Shown here one piece after another: positions 8,433 through 18,613 of a stretch of 64,000 nt of DNA (positions within the stretch are counted from its first letter, which is position 1; each line of letters opens with the position of its first letter). A program made the position numbers and the translations under genes. The stretch is from Pseudoalteromonas carrageenovora IAM 12662 (GTDB lineage Bacteria; Pseudomonadota; Gammaproteobacteria; Enterobacterales; Alteromonadaceae), in contig NZ_LT965928.1 of NCBI RefSeq assembly GCF_900239935.1, positions 2,621,520 to 2,685,519 of the forward strand, given 5' to 3'. Below the pieces are notes generated by a model. That model had not been told where the DNA came from. It saw only the letters and a list, made by a program, of their open reading frames with translations, and ran no database searches.

Positions 8433-9135
8433 AATTTAAAATCTTTTTTACTGTTTTTAGCTCTCGCCTGCTAACGGTTAAATGATCGTTGCAACCCATA
8501 AGCTCTACACTATGCAAACCTGGGCCATGAGTATTTAAAGATAAAAGTTTGCTTTTATTTACTAAGGTATTTCGGTGTATTCGTACCAATTGAGCTGGAT
8601 ACTGTGATTCCAGTTGCTTTAGGCTGGATTCAATAAATGCTTCCCCGCCTTCAAATACCATATTAGTGTACTTTTCTTGGGCATTAAAATAATAAACATT
8701 GTCAAGCTCAACACTTTTAATGGTTCCCCCTAATTGGTAACTAATTTTTGTTGATTGTTGTTTTTGCACATGCGCTTTATTCAAGCGCCCAACCTGCTCT
8801 AATACTTTTACTAATGATTGTTCTGTAACAGGTTTAACTAAATAACCTGCAGCACTTAGTTGCAGGGCATCAAGAGCATGCTCAGGGTGAGCGGTAATAA
8901 ACACAACAGCTGGAGGTAAAGCTAAATTATTAAGCTCATTCGCAACCTGTAATCCATTTAAACCGGGCATATCAACGTCTAAAAATATTAAATCGGGGGT
9001 GTGCTTTTTAATGAGTAATAAGGCTTCATTGCCATTACCGGCTTCGCCTTTAATAACTATGCTTTTATCATGCGCTAGTAAACGAATTAAACGCATTCTT
9101 GCCAATGGTTCATCATCAACTATTAATACGTTCAT
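8431..9135 (-). CDS. LytTR-family response regulator (AlgR-like)
   Basis: A 234-residue regulator with an N-terminal receiver domain (DD at 7-8, phosphoacceptor Asp53 in FLDVDMPGLNG, Lys in YLVKPVTE) and a C-terminal LytTR DNA-binding domain (ISYQLGGTIKSVELDNVYYF, RIHRNTLVNKSKL, VSRRELKTVKKIL). Members such as AlgR of Pseudomonas activate the fimU-pilVWXY1Y2E operon. Here the gene is directly upstream of, and in the same direction as, pilVWXY1E, which suggests the same job. Its ATG overlaps the stop of the kinase gene (ATGA), so the pair is translationally coupled. The exact name is left open because sequence alone cannot separate AlgR from other LytR types. Confidence 0.9.
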   Translation of the reverse strand: MNVLIVDDEPLARMRLIRLLAHDKSIVIKGEAGNGNEALLLIKKHTPDLIFLDVDMPGLNGLQVANELNNLALPPAVVFITAHPEHALDALQLSAAGYLVKPVTEQSLVKVLEQVGRLNKAHVQKQQSTKISYQLGGTIKSVELDNVYYFNAQEKYTNMVFEGGEAFIESSLKQLESQYPAQLVRIHRNTLVNKSKLLSLNTHGPGLHSVELMGCNDHLTVSRRELKTVKKILN

Positions 9136-10169
9136 AGACTACTCTCAGTATTATGTTTAGGAATAACTACTTTTACTCTAAATACATCATTTTTATTGGT
9201 GATGACAAGCTGAGCTTTATTTTTATAATAAATATTTAAGCGCTGACGAATATTATCAAGTGCCATGCCATTATTAGGCCGAGTTTGATTGTTAGTAATA
9301 GTGATGGGGTTAGTAACAATCATCGTTATATAACCGGTAGTAATATGCAGCTCAACATTAATAATTGCGCCACTTTCGCTTGTTTCAACTCCGTGACATA
9401 CCGCATTTTCTATTAGCGGCTGCAGTGTTAAACATGGAATATGTAATATAGGAAGTTCATTCGGTATTTGCCAATCAACCTTTAAACGCTCTCCAAAGCG
9501 CCACGTTTCCAAGGCTACATATTGCTTACTCAGTGTTATTTCATCATTGAGTAATACACTTTTACCAGAGCGCATAGCTGCTTGAGATAAAGCTGCCAAG
9601 GCTAAAATAGCTTGCTCAGCGGCATCAGCATCATGATGAGTAAGTTCTGCTGCTGTATTTAAGCTGTTGTATAAAAAGTGAGGACGGATCCTAGCTTGTA
9701 AAGCGTCCAATTCCGCGCGAGAAAGTGCCTTCGTTTGCTGCTCTTTTTCAGTATAGATAAATAAAAACTGTACAAACAAAGCGGCTAATAAAAAAACTGT
9801 AAGGCAATTTCGCAATACAAAATAAATAAGGGTATCGGCTTTATTTATATCAAACGCAAAGTGAGAAAATAAAACACTATATATGCAGGTAAATAATAAA
9901 AACGAGGTAAAAAATAGCGTGAGCTGAAAAACGTCTGTTCGCTTTTGTAAAAAGCGCTTAAAAAGATACAGAGCTGAGGTGCTTGATAAAACAGTTAAGT
10001 GTAAAAATAAACTAATAACCCCAAGGCGTAACCAAATGTCACCTTGGGTATTTGGCGCAAACGCCAATACAACAGCTATAACTTGAGTAACAACTAGCGA
10101 GGCTAGCACCCCTCGCTCATTAAAAAGAGCTGAAAAAAGCAATGCATCAGATTGAAGCAACTTGCTCAT
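9132..10169 (-). CDS. LytS/AlgZ-type sensor histidine kinase
   Basis: A 345-residue inner-membrane protein. Residues about 18-140 hold several hydrophobic segments. A short linker (TEKEQQTKALSRAELDALQA) leads to the His_kinase domain with the H-box RPHFLYNSLN (His164), as in LytS, AlgZ and FimS. The ATP-binding region has LQPLIENAVCHGVE as the N-box and NGMALDNIRQRL in place of the usual glycine-rich GxGxGLxNxRxRL, so the G-box is reduced. FimS of Pseudomonas is also atypical in this region. It has a strong AAGGAGAG ribosome site and forms an operon with the LytTR regulator. There is no extracellular sensor domain, so the signal is probably sensed in the membrane. Confidence 0.88.
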   Translation of the reverse strand: MSKLLQSDALLFSALFNERGVLASLVVTQVIAVVLAFAPNTQGDIWLRLGVISLFLHLTVLSSTSALYLFKRFLQKRTDVFQLTLFFTSFLLFTCIYSVLFSHFAFDINKADTLIYFVLRNCLTVFLLAALFVQFLFIYTEKEQQTKALSRAELDALQARIRPHFLYNSLNTAAELTHHDADAAEQAILALAALSQAAMRSGKSVLLNDEITLSKQYVALETWRFGERLKVDWQIPNELPILHIPCLTLQPLIENAVCHGVETSESGAIINVELHITTGYITMIVTNPITITNNQTRPNNGMALDNIRQRLNIYYKNKAQLVITNKNDVFRVKVVIPKHNTESSL

Positions 10170-10209
10170 GACAGCTCTCCTTGAAATCTAAATAATTAAT
10201 TTATATAGA

Positions 10210-11139
10210 TTAACGCAGCTCAACAGGAACGGCAAATACGATGTTTTCTTCTTCACCAGGGTTTTCTACTACCTGCTTGCCGCCAAGCTCTTTAAGGCGT
10301 GTTATTACTTGCTGTACAAGTACTTCTGGTGCAGATGCTCCAGCCGTAACACCAACAGACTTAGACTCTGAAACCCACTGCTCTTGTACATCAGTTGCAT
10401 CATCAATTAAATAAGCCGTTGTGCCCATTTTATCTGCAAGTTCGCGCAAGCGATTAGAGTTAGAACTATTTTTAGCTCCAACAACTAAAAGCACATCAAC
10501 TTTATCAGCTAAATCACGCACCGCATCTTGGCGGTTTTGTGTTGCATAACAAATATCGTCTTTTCGAGGGCCATCTATTGCAGGAAATTTCTCTCGTAGT
10601 GCGTCAATGACATCTGCCGTATCATCTACCGAAAGCGTTGTTTGGCTACAATAAAATAAGTTTTCGGCATTTTTTACATTGAGTGCAATAACGTCTTCCG
10701 CGGTTTCTACCAGGTAAATCCCGCCTTCATCGTTATCGTACTGCCCCATTGTACCCTCTACTTCAGGGTGTCCATGGTGCCCAATTAAAATACATTCAAT
10801 ACCCTTGCGGCTAGCGCGTGTAACTTCCATATGAACTTTAGTTACAAGCGGACATGTTGCATCAAATACTTTTAAGTCACGGCGTTTCGCCTCAGAGCGT
10901 ACCGCTTGCGATACACCATGAGCACTAAAAATTACAATGCTGTCGTCAGGTACTTGATCAAGCTCTTCAACAAACACTGCGCCACGGCTTTTTAGCCCAT
11001 CGACCACGTAGCGGTTATGTACCACTTCGTGACGAACATAAATTGGCTTTTCAAAAATATCTAAAGCACGCTCTACAATGCTGATTGCACGGTCAACGCC
11101 CGCACAAAAACCACGTGGGTTAGCTAATAAAATATCCAT
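10210..11139 (-). CDS. ispH: 4-hydroxy-3-methylbut-2-enyl diphosphate reductase
   Basis: IspH (LytB) carries out the last step of the MEP isoprenoid pathway, reducing HMBPP to IPP and DMAPP with a [4Fe-4S] cluster. The 309-residue length is normal. The three cluster cysteines are visible in [21 protein letters not shown] and ICYATQNRQ, and substrate residues in [15 protein letters not shown] and [12 protein letters not shown]. The start ATG overlaps the fkpB stop (TAATG), and the gene closes the conserved ileS-lspA-fkpB-ispH operon. Confidence 0.97.
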   Translation of the reverse strand: MDILLANPRGFCAGVDRAISIVERALDIFEKPIYVRHEVVHNRYVVDGLKSRGAVFVEELDQVPDDSIVIFSAHGVSQAVRSEAKRRDLKVFDATCPLVTKVHMEVTRASRKGIECILIGHHGHPEVEGTMGQYDNDEGGIYLVETAEDVIALNVKNAENLFYCSQTTLSVDDTADVIDALREKFPAIDGPRKDDICYATQNRQDAVRDLADKVDVLLVVGAKNSSNSNRLRELADKMGTTAYLIDDATDVQEQWVSESKSVGVTAGASAPEVLVQQVITRLKELGGKQVVENPGEEENIVFAVPVELR

Positions 11140-11579
11140 TAGCCTTCTACCTCAATAATATCTACTTCAAATGTTAGGCGCTGACCCGATAGCGGGTGGT
11201 TAAAATCGATAGTAACCGACTCCCCTTGCACTTCTCGAACAAGCCCAGGAAGTTCAGTACCATCAGGTTGTGTAAACGCAATGATAGCACCTACTTGAGC
11301 AGGTGTTTCTGGGCCAAACTTACTGCGGTCAACATAGTAAATATTATCTGGATTTGGCTGACCAAAAGCATCTTCAGGTTCTAATTCAAATGTTTTACTT
11401 TCACCAGCAGTTAACCCTAATAAACACTTTTCGAAGTTTGCCGTTAAGCTACCATCACCCATTGTTAATTTTGCAGGTTTGTTATGAACCTTTGTAGAGT
11501 CTGCGGCAGAGCCATCTTCTAACTTAATAGAAAAATGAAAAATAACTTGCGAGTTTTCACCAATTACAGCTTGGCTCAT
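11139..11579 (-). CDS. fkpB: FKBP-type peptidyl-prolyl isomerase FkpB (SlpA)
   Basis: A 146-residue SlyD-like FKBP, a cytoplasmic prolyl isomerase and chaperone. It shows [52 protein letters not shown] and [17 protein letters not shown]; the last is the typical NHPLAG motif of SlyD/SlpA proteins. It has no metal-binding His-rich tail, so it is FkpB and not SlyD. It overlaps lspA by four bases and ispH by one, as in the E. coli operon. Confidence 0.95.
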   Translation of the reverse strand: MSQAVIGENSQVIFHFSIKLEDGSAADSTKVHNKPAKLTMGDGSLTANFEKCLLGLTAGESKTFELEPEDAFGQPNPDNIYYVDRSKFGPETPAQVGAIIAFTQPDGTELPGLVREVQGESVTIDFNHPLSGQRLTFEVDIIEVEG

Positions 11580-12076
11580 GCTTTATGCTCCTTAGGACTT
11601 TCGCCTGTAAAGGCATCAAATAATAATAACGCGGCACCAATACAAATAGCGCAATCAGCAATATTAAATACTGGAAAATGTGACTTATCGTAAAACACAT
11701 GAATAAAGTCAATTACATAACCATAAGCTATACGGTCATATAAGTTACCTATTGCGCCTGCAAGTACTAACGCATAAGCACTGCACAATATTTTGTTGGT
11801 CGCTGGTAATCGCTTAAGCCACCAAACAAGTAACCCACTAATGGCAATAGCTATAAAGCTTAAAAACCAACGTTGCCAACCACCTGCTTCACTTAAAAAG
11901 CTGTAGGCTGCGCCATAGTTATGTACGTAAGTAATACTAAAAACAGGCAGTAAATTTATAGACTCTTGATAAGCCATGGTATTCACAACTAGTGTTTTAC
12001 TGGCAAAGTCTATTACTAACAGTAATAGACTTAACCAAAGCCACACTAAACCACTTTTTTGGGCTAGTTTGCTCAC
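11576..12076 (-). CDS. lspA: Lipoprotein signal peptidase (signal peptidase II)
   Basis: A 166-residue inner-membrane aspartyl protease that removes prolipoprotein signal peptides. Four hydrophobic segments are visible. The catalytic Asp residues are in LAGAIGNLYDRIAYGYVIDF and FNIADCAICIG, both complete, and VHNYGAAYSFL is the conserved N-terminal family motif. The start is GTG (GTGAGCAAACTAG), with AGGAG nine bases upstream. It lies 12 bases after ileS. Confidence 0.96.
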   Translation of the reverse strand: MSKLAQKSGLVWLWLSLLLLVIDFASKTLVVNTMAYQESINLLPVFSITYVHNYGAAYSFLSEAGGWQRWFLSFIAIAISGLLVWWLKRLPATNKILCSAYALVLAGAIGNLYDRIAYGYVIDFIHVFYDKSHFPVFNIADCAICIGAALLLFDAFTGESPKEHKA

Positions 12077-12088
12077 TGAGTAAAGCTC

Positions 12089-14917
12089 CTAAGCGAATTG
12101 ACGCTTTTCACCTTCGCCATCAACATTACTTACACAACGGCCACAAATTTCAGGATGAGCAGGATCAGTTCCTACATCGTCGCTATAGTGCCAACAACGC
12201 TCACACTTAGCTGCATCTGTTGCTGCAACACTAATGTATAAACCTTCAATTTCTGTTGCTTGCGTATCTGTTGGTTGGCTATCAACCTGCTTAACGTTTA
12301 CTGCTGATGTTAACAATACAAAACGAAGCTCATCACCTAGTGAAGCAAGTGTGCTTGCAAGGTCTTTATCCGCAAATAAATTAACTGTTGCTTGTAGTGT
12401 TGCACCAATTACTTCTTCTTTACGTGCAGCTTCTAATAAGCGGTTAACTTCATCGCGTACATTTAAAATTGCTTGCCAATCATCGTTACTAAACTGACTG
12501 CTCGTTGGTGCTTGTAAGCCGTCATACCATACTGATGTAAATACGTAATCACTGCGCTCGCCTGGTAAGGCTTCCCAGATCTCTTGTGCTGTAAAGCTCA
12601 TAATTGGCGCCATCCAGCGCGTCATAGCTTCTGCAATATGGTAAAGCGCAGTTTGACAAGAACGACGTGCATGGCTATCGCTTTTAGCTGTGTACTGACG
12701 GTCTTTAATTACATCTAAGTAAAATGAGCCAAGTTCACCGGTACAGAAGTTCATTAGCTTTTGCGTTACTAATAACATTTGGTAGCTATCGTAAGCGGCT
12801 AAAATCTCGTCTTGTAACTGTGCTGCACGGCCAACAATCCACTTATCAAGCTCAACCATGTCATCTACAGCAACTTGATCAGTTTTAGGATCAAAACCAT
12901 TTAAGTTAGCTAATAAGTAACGGCTAGTGTTACGAATACGACGATAACGATCCGCAGAGCGTTTGAATATTTCATCAGACACAGTCATTTCTGCCGTGTA
13001 ATCGGTAGAAGCAACCCACAAGCGTAAAATGTCAGCACCAAGCTTATTCATTACATTTTGCGGAGAGATAACATTACCCAGTGACTTAGACATTTTACGG
13101 CCGTTTTCATCAACGGTAAAACCATGCGTAAGTACTTGCTTATATGGTGCATGTCCATTAATCGCAACCGATGTCATCATTGACGACATAAACCAACCAC
13201 GATGTTGATCAGAACCTTCAAGGTATAAGTCGGCTGGGCCAACTAAATCTTCACGTGCATCTACTACACATGCGTGCGACACACCTGAATCAAACCATAC
13301 ATCTAGCGTGTCTTGCACTTTCATGTATTGCTTAGCATCTTCTTCGCCAAGTAAAGTAGCTGGCTCTAGGTCATACCATGCTTGAATACCTGCCTTTTCA
13401 ACAAGCTCTGCAGCTTGCTCGATAAGCTCTTGGGTATTTGGGTGTAAAGCACCGGTGTCTTTATCAACAAATAAAGCAATCGGCACACCCCATGTACGCT
13501 GACGCGAAATACACCAATCTGGACGGCCTTCAACCATGTTAGAAATACGGCTTTCGCCCCATTCCGGCAGCCACTGTGTATTTTTGATTTCTTTAAGAGA
13601 ATCTTGACGTAAGTTAGCCTGATCCATACTTACAAACCACTGCGGTGTAGCACGGAAAATTATTGGCGTTTTGTGGCGCCAACAATGCGGGTAACTGTGG
13701 GTAAGTGCATGATGATGCACTAATGCACCACGCTCTTTTAGTACTTCAATTACACTCGCGTTTGCTTTAAATACATGCTGACCTGCAAATAACTCAGTCT
13801 CAGGTAAGTACACACCATTTGCGCCAACAGGGTTAGCGACTTCTAGGTTGTAATTTAAGCCTGCCACGAAATCTTCTTGGCCATGTCCTGGCGCTGTATG
13901 CACAACACCTGTACCTGAGTCAGTAGTAACGTGTTCAGCAACAATCACTGGTACACTAAAGTCATAAAAAGGATGCGCTACTTGCAAGTTTTCAAGTACA
14001 GCACCTTTTACGTAACCTAATACGTGGTAATGATCAAAACCAAAACGGTCCATTGCATCTTTAACAAGTTCTGAGCCTAAGATTAAACGCTGCTGTGCGC
14101 CTTCATCTTCAACTTGTACAAGCGCATATTCTAGATCGGCATGAACAGCAACAGCACGGTTTGCAGGAAGCGTCCATGGCGTTGTTGTCCAAATAACAGT
14201 TCCAACACTACCTTGGCCTTCATGGCCTTGGGCTAGGTCAAACGCATTTACTACTGCGTCTTGATCATCAAAAATAAAACGTACGTCAATTGCTGGCGAC
14301 TGTTTATCTTGATATTCAACTTCTGCTTCTGCTAATGCAGAGCCACAATCTGTACACCAATGCACAGGCTTAGCGCCTTTGTGTAAGTGACCATTTTTAA
14401 TAATACGACCAAGCACACGAATTGCATTCGCTTCAAAGTCAAAATTCATTGTTAAGTAAGGCTTATCCCAATCTGCAAATACGCCTAAACGTTTAAAATC
14501 AACCTTTTGGCCTTCAACTTGCTTTTTAGCATACGCACGACACTTTTCGCGAAACTCGCTCGCCGTCACTTTTACACCCGGCTTACCTACTTTTTTCTCA
14601 ACCATTAACTCAATTGGTAAACCGTGACAGTCCCAACCAGGTACATAAGGCGAATCAAAGTCAGATAAAGTTTTAGACTTAACAATAATATCTTTTAAAA
14701 TCTTGTTTACTGAGTGGCCTAAGTGGATGTCGCCATTTGCATACGGAGGGCCGTCATGCAAAATAAAGGTCTTTTTACCCTTTTTAGCGCTGCGAATTTG
14801 ACCGTAAAGGTCGTCTTCATACCATGCTTTAAGCATTTTTGGTTCACGTTGTGCCAAATTGCCACGCATTGGAAACGGTGTTTCCGGTAAATTCAAAGTA
14901 TGTTTATAGTCGCTCAT
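12089..14917 (-). CDS. ileS: Isoleucine--tRNA ligase
   Basis: A class I aminoacyl-tRNA synthetase of 942 residues, the bacterial type with a C-terminal zinc site. The HIGH-like motif is [12 protein letters not shown] near residue 60 and the KMSKS motif is [10 protein letters not shown] near residue 605. The editing domain carries [16 protein letters not shown]. The zinc finger [12 protein letters not shown]...CGRC is at about 902-922. The E. coli-like operon ribF-ileS-lspA-fkpB-ispH is kept; ribF is 29 bases upstream. Confidence 0.98.
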   Translation of the reverse strand: MSDYKHTLNLPETPFPMRGNLAQREPKMLKAWYEDDLYGQIRSAKKGKKTFILHDGPPYANGDIHLGHSVNKILKDIIVKSKTLSDFDSPYVPGWDCHGLPIELMVEKKVGKPGVKVTASEFREKCRAYAKKQVEGQKVDFKRLGVFADWDKPYLTMNFDFEANAIRVLGRIIKNGHLHKGAKPVHWCTDCGSALAEAEVEYQDKQSPAIDVRFIFDDQDAVVNAFDLAQGHEGQGSVGTVIWTTTPWTLPANRAVAVHADLEYALVQVEDEGAQQRLILGSELVKDAMDRFGFDHYHVLGYVKGAVLENLQVAHPFYDFSVPVIVAEHVTTDSGTGVVHTAPGHGQEDFVAGLNYNLEVANPVGANGVYLPETELFAGQHVFKANASVIEVLKERGALVHHHALTHSYPHCWRHKTPIIFRATPQWFVSMDQANLRQDSLKEIKNTQWLPEWGESRISNMVEGRPDWCISRQRTWGVPIALFVDKDTGALHPNTQELIEQAAELVEKAGIQAWYDLEPATLLGEEDAKQYMKVQDTLDVWFDSGVSHACVVDAREDLVGPADLYLEGSDQHRGWFMSSMMTSVAINGHAPYKQVLTHGFTVDENGRKMSKSLGNVISPQNVMNKLGADILRLWVASTDYTAEMTVSDEIFKRSADRYRRIRNTSRYLLANLNGFDPKTDQVAVDDMVELDKWIVGRAAQLQDEILAAYDSYQMLLVTQKLMNFCTGELGSFYLDVIKDRQYTAKSDSHARRSCQTALYHIAEAMTRWMAPIMSFTAQEIWEALPGERSDYVFTSVWYDGLQAPTSSQFSNDDWQAILNVRDEVNRLLEAARKEEVIGATLQATVNLFADKDLASTLASLGDELRFVLLTSAVNVKQVDSQPTDTQATEIEGLYISVAATDAAKCERCWHYSDDVGTDPAHPEICGRCVSNVDGEGEKRQFA

Positions 14918-14946
14918 TTATCCTACATTCCGTATCTATCGGCTGC

Positions 14947-15873
14947 CTAATTTAAACCAAAACACTGCTTAGCGGCGGCAACATCTGTTGCTATTTGCGC
15001 CGTGAGTTGTGTTAATGTCTCGAATTTTTTCTCGTCGCGGAGTTTTTGTATTAACTCCACGTGCATAAATTGTCCATAAATGTCTTGTGCAAAATCAAAA
15101 AGATGAACTTCTAGAAGTGCACGTGTTCCATTAAATGTGGGTTTGTTGCCTATATTTGCAACCCCAAAAATTTGTTTACCTGCAATTGTAGCTTGCACAG
15201 CAAACACACCATTAACAGGGCAAACTTGGCGTTTAAGCGCTATGTTTGCTGTTCTAAAACCAAGCTCACGGCCTCTTTTCCAGCCATGTATTACGCGCCC
15301 AGAGATAGCGTAGTTGTGGCCAAGCATAACTTTTGCACTGGCTAAATCACCAGCAGCTAATGCTTCACGAATCAATGTGCTGCTAACTCTAGCATTTAAC
15401 TGGCGAAAACTCGCTGTGCTTTGCACATCCATTCCCGCCTGATTACCCATACTAACGAGTAAATCAAAATTGCCTTTGCGCTGCTGCCCAAATCTAAAAT
15501 CATCACCTACTGTTAATGCTTTAACACCTAGTTTTTTTATAAGTATGTCGCTTACAAATTGTTCAGCTTGCATATTTGCAAATTGCTGATTAAAGCTAAT
15601 ACAAATTACACGTTCAATGCCTAAATCGCTCAACAAACGCAACTTATCACGTAATCGCGTAAGCCTTGCTGGGGCATTTTTTTTAGCAAAAAACTCTTGA
15701 GGCTGAGGTTCAAAAAGCATCACTGTACTTGGTAAGTTGTGCGCTTTAGCATCGGTTAGCAAACCTTTTAATACTTGCGAATGACCTAAGTGAACACCGT
15801 CAAAATTACCAATAGTCAGCACACACCCAAAGTGATGCGCTCGAATATTGTGTATACCTCTAATTAACTCCAT
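14947..15873 (-). CDS. ribF: Bifunctional riboflavin kinase / FAD synthetase
   Basis: RibF makes FMN and then FAD from riboflavin. The N-terminal adenylyltransferase domain carries TIGNFDGVHLGH (about residues 20-31), VGDDFRFGQQRKGN and VSSTLIREAL. The C-terminal kinase domain begins at about 185 with ISGRVIHGWKRGRELGFRTANI and continues GVFAVQATI and LLEVHLFDFAQDIYGQ. The 308 residues match the family. It is between murJ (82 bases upstream) and ileS, the usual order. Confidence 0.97.
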   Translation of the reverse strand: MELIRGIHNIRAHHFGCVLTIGNFDGVHLGHSQVLKGLLTDAKAHNLPSTVMLFEPQPQEFFAKKNAPARLTRLRDKLRLLSDLGIERVICISFNQQFANMQAEQFVSDILIKKLGVKALTVGDDFRFGQQRKGNFDLLVSMGNQAGMDVQSTASFRQLNARVSSTLIREALAAGDLASAKVMLGHNYAISGRVIHGWKRGRELGFRTANIALKRQVCPVNGVFAVQATIAGKQIFGVANIGNKPTFNGTRALLEVHLFDFAQDIYGQFMHVELIQKLRDEKKFETLTQLTAQIATDVAAAKQCFGLN

Positions 15874-15955
15874 GCCACCTAAAGCCTTTTTCAGCGAGTA
15901 TTATTACGACTTATACCAAGGAAAAGCCACAAGGCTGCCGATTATAATCTTTTTT

Positions 15956-17536
15956 TTAGTTTGATTCAGTAATTGCTACACTTTTTATCGTATTTAGTCT
16001 TACGCCCATTAAAAAGAGCATTGCAAAGTAGCTAACTCCCGCTAATGCAACAAGAGCAATTAACAATATAACTTGCTGCATAAACGTCCATGAAGCCCAA
16101 TAATAGTAACTACTTACATACCATGTAACACATCCCATAACTATACTTGCAACAATACACTTTATAGTGAAACGCAAACTCATAGAAGAAAACTGATAAA
16201 CTTTTTCTTTTTTAAGCTGCCTGTAAAGTAAAAATGCATTACAACTGGCCGACATTGATGTAGCAAGGGCTAACCCTAAGTAACCTATAAAAGGGGCCAA
16301 CATAATGTTAAACACCATATTTAGCACTAGGGTTATAATACCAATGCGTACAGGCGTTTTAGTATCTTGACGGGAATAAAAACCAGGCGCGAGCACTTTA
16401 ATCAGCATAAAGCTAACTAACCCTACAGAGTAAGCAACAACACCTAAACTTACCGCTTTTACATGATCAACACTGTCTTCTTTAAAAGCACCATGATCGA
16501 ATAGCACCGTAATTATAAGTGGGCTAATTATCATTAGGCCAACCATTGCTGGTATACCTAAAAATATTACAAAGCGCACACCCCAATCTAACGTATGCTG
16601 AAAATCGCTCAATTTTTTACTACTGTGCAATTTAGAGAGTGCGGGTAAAATAACCGTCGCAATACCTATTCCAAACAAACCAAGCGGAAACTCTATTAGC
16701 CTATCTGAGTAATAAAGCCATGCTATAGAGCCTGTCATTAATAGTGAGGCTATCATGGTATCTAGTAATAAATTAATTTGGCTTATCGATACGCCAAACA
16801 ATGCAGGAAGCATAAGCTTACGAACTTTTTTAACATTTTCGTCTTGCCAAGCCCAACGCGGGCGCGCCAACATTTTTGCGCGATATAAAAACGGCAATTG
16901 AAATAACAATTGCACAATACCACCGACAAATACGCCTATAGCTAGAGCGTATGCACCAACACTAAACTTATCATGTAAAAAGATGGCGCAGCTGATTATT
17001 GATATATTAAGTAAAACGGGCGTAAAAGCAGCGACTGCAAAGCGGTTATAAACGTTCATTACTGCACCACTAAGCGCAACTAAGCTCACAAAAAATAAAT
17101 ACGGAAAAGTTAACTTTAATAACGAACTAGCAAGTTCAAATTTTTCAGCGTTTGGGCCACCCTGCCACCAATCTATAAACCAACCTGTACCAAATAAGGC
17201 CGCAATTACCGGTGAAGCAACGACACCAAATATGGTTACTATAAGTAAAATTGTACCGAGCGTACCGGCAGCTTGCGCCACAAAAAGTTTAACTTTGTCA
17301 TCACCTTGTTGCTCTTTAATTTCACTAAGAACAGGTACAAACGCCTGTGCAAAGGCACCTTCGGCAAACAAACGTCGTAAAAAATTAGGAATACGGTTAG
17401 CAAATAAAAAAACATCGGCAGCGGCGCTGGCCCCTAATAAATTTGCAACTACTGCATCTCGTACTAGCCCTAATATACGTGAAATCATAGTCATACAACT
17501 CACAATCATACCTGAGCGAAATAAACCTTTTGACAC
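15956..17536 (-). CDS. murJ: Lipid II flippase MurJ
   Basis: A multi-span inner-membrane protein of 526 residues (MOP superfamily) that flips lipid II to the periplasm. Family motifs include MTMISRILGLVRDAVVA, NFLRRLFAEGAFAQAFVPVL, LLNISIISCA, WLYYSDRLIEFPLGLFGI and KVLAPGFYSRQDTKTPVRI. The likely start is GTG (GTG TCA AAA GGT); this gives an N-terminus in line with E. coli MurJ. The next ATG nine codons on is a possible alternative. The gene is divergent from rpsT. Confidence 0.96.
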   Translation of the reverse strand: MSKGLFRSGMIVSCMTMISRILGLVRDAVVANLLGASAAADVFLFANRIPNFLRRLFAEGAFAQAFVPVLSEIKEQQGDDKVKLFVAQAAGTLGTILLIVTIFGVVASPVIAALFGTGWFIDWWQGGPNAEKFELASSLLKLTFPYLFFVSLVALSGAVMNVYNRFAVAAFTPVLLNISIISCAIFLHDKFSVGAYALAIGVFVGGIVQLLFQLPFLYRAKMLARPRWAWQDENVKKVRKLMLPALFGVSISQINLLLDTMIASLLMTGSIAWLYYSDRLIEFPLGLFGIGIATVILPALSKLHSSKKLSDFQHTLDWGVRFVIFLGIPAMVGLMIISPLIITVLFDHGAFKEDSVDHVKAVSLGVVAYSVGLVSFMLIKVLAPGFYSRQDTKTPVRIGIITLVLNMVFNIMLAPFIGYLGLALATSMSASCNAFLLYRQLKKEKVYQFSSMSLRFTIKCIVASIVMGCVTWYVSSYYYWASWTFMQQVILLIALVALAGVSYFAMLFLMGVRLNTIKSVAITESN

Positions 17537-17712
17537 CTTAAACCCACTTAAAAATCCCTAATATGGGCAATTATGCCACAGTCTTTTTTATAAATCGCTT
17601 TAAAGCACTAGGCTGGGAGTCTGTGCTTTGTTACAATATCGATATTAACTGCTAAAGCGGCAAATTGATGTTCGTTATAAGGAGCAGTTTTTCTTGGATT
17701 GTTAAATTTACA

Positions 17713-17741
17713 TTGACATTCATGATAAAAACAGGCATATT
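17713..17741 (+). promoter_or_regulatory. Sigma-70 promoter of rpsT
   Basis: A perfect -35 box TTGACA (17713-17718), a 17-bp spacer and a -10 box CATATT (17736-17741) lie about 48 bases before the rpsT start. Confidence 0.7.
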
Positions 17742-17788
17742 CCACGGCCTTTAATTTAAGCTTTATTTAAGATTGTTAGGAGCAAACC

Positions 17789-18049
17789 TTGGCTAACATC
17801 AAGTCTGCAAAAAAACGCGCTATCACTAGCGAAAAAAACCGTCAGCACAACGCAAGCCGTCGTTCAATGATGCGCACTTACTTCAAAAAAGTAATTGTTG
17901 CTATTGAAGCTGGCGATAAAGAAGCTGCACAGCAAGCTTTTTCTGTTGCTACACCTATCCTAGACCGTTACGCAACTAAGGGTCTAATTCACAAAAACAA
18001 AGCAGCTCGTCATAAGAGCCGTATTGCCGCTAAAATTAAAGCGCTATAA
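17789..18049 (+). CDS. rpsT: 30S ribosomal protein S20
   Basis: A small basic primary binding protein of 16S rRNA, 86 residues, with the family motifs [31 protein letters not shown] and [15 protein letters not shown]. The start codon is TTG (TTGGCTAAC) after TTAGGAGC; the E. coli gene also starts with UUG, which is part of its autoregulation. It is a single-gene unit with its own promoter and terminator. Confidence 0.98.
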
Positions 18050-18067
18050 TTTGTTTTTGTAGAATAT

Positions 18068-18097
18068 AAAAAACCGGCATTTGCCGGTTTTTTTTTT
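18068..18097 (+). terminator. Rho-independent terminator after rpsT
   Basis: AAACCGGC (18071-18078) pairs with GCCGGTTT (18083-18090) around a 4-nt loop, followed by a long T run. The A run upstream makes it usable for the convergent receiver gene as well. Confidence 0.92.
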
Positions 18098-18125
18098 GCT
18101 TTAATTTTAACTGCACTTAACTTGC

Positions 18126-18509
18126 TTATGCATTTTCTAAATCTGGGTAAAACTTCTTCAACATTGCCGCTATTTTTTTAGGTGTAAATGGTTTTACAAC
18201 AAACCCTTTAGCGCCTTTATCTATTGCATCCTTTACGTTATCAACACCTGAATGTGCAGATACCATCACCACATTTGTCTCTGGGCTTAATTCATTGATT
18301 TGCGAAATCAAATCTTTACCATCTCCATCTGGTAATTCAATATCTAAAAAAATCATATCGTAATTGGCAGCCTGACACTCACTAATACATTGCGAGGCCG
18401 TAGATGCTTCCTTTACATTGTCTATCCCTAAGTGCATGAGCGTTTGGCTCAAAAAACTACGCACCGTGCTAACGTCATCTACAATTAAAATTGATAGCTG
18501 CGTATTCAT
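18126..18509 (-). CDS. Stand-alone receiver-domain response regulator
   Basis: A single-domain CheY-like protein of 127 residues. The start chosen is the ATG at 18509 (MNTQLSILIVDD), because GAGGAATAAAG precedes it. A longer frame to 18572 has no such site and adds residues foreign to the fold. Acidic pair DD at 11-12, phosphoacceptor Asp56 in DMIFLDIELPDGDG, Thr/Ser in MVSAHSG and Lys in FVVKPFTPKKI are all present, so it should be phosphorylated. No output domain and no adjacent kinase are visible, so the partner is unknown. It is not the flagellar CheY, which lies at 33743-34126. Confidence 0.88.
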   Translation of the reverse strand: MNTQLSILIVDDVSTVRSFLSQTLMHLGIDNVKEASTASQCISECQAANYDMIFLDIELPDGDGKDLISQINELSPETNVVMVSAHSGVDNVKDAIDKGAKGFVVKPFTPKKIAAMLKKFYPDLENA

Positions 18510-18613
18510 CTTTATTCCTCGTAGGCTATAAGCTAACTTTAAGTTATCATATTGATACATAAATTTATTCATTTAATTATAGAGACCTACGCCAAAAAGG
18601 CCAGATTTGCTTT

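Noticed and set aside
18510..18572. Longer start for the stand-alone receiver protein (148 residues)
   Set aside because: The ATG at 18509 has a good ribosome site and gives the usual receiver N-terminus; the extension has no ribosome site and no family match.
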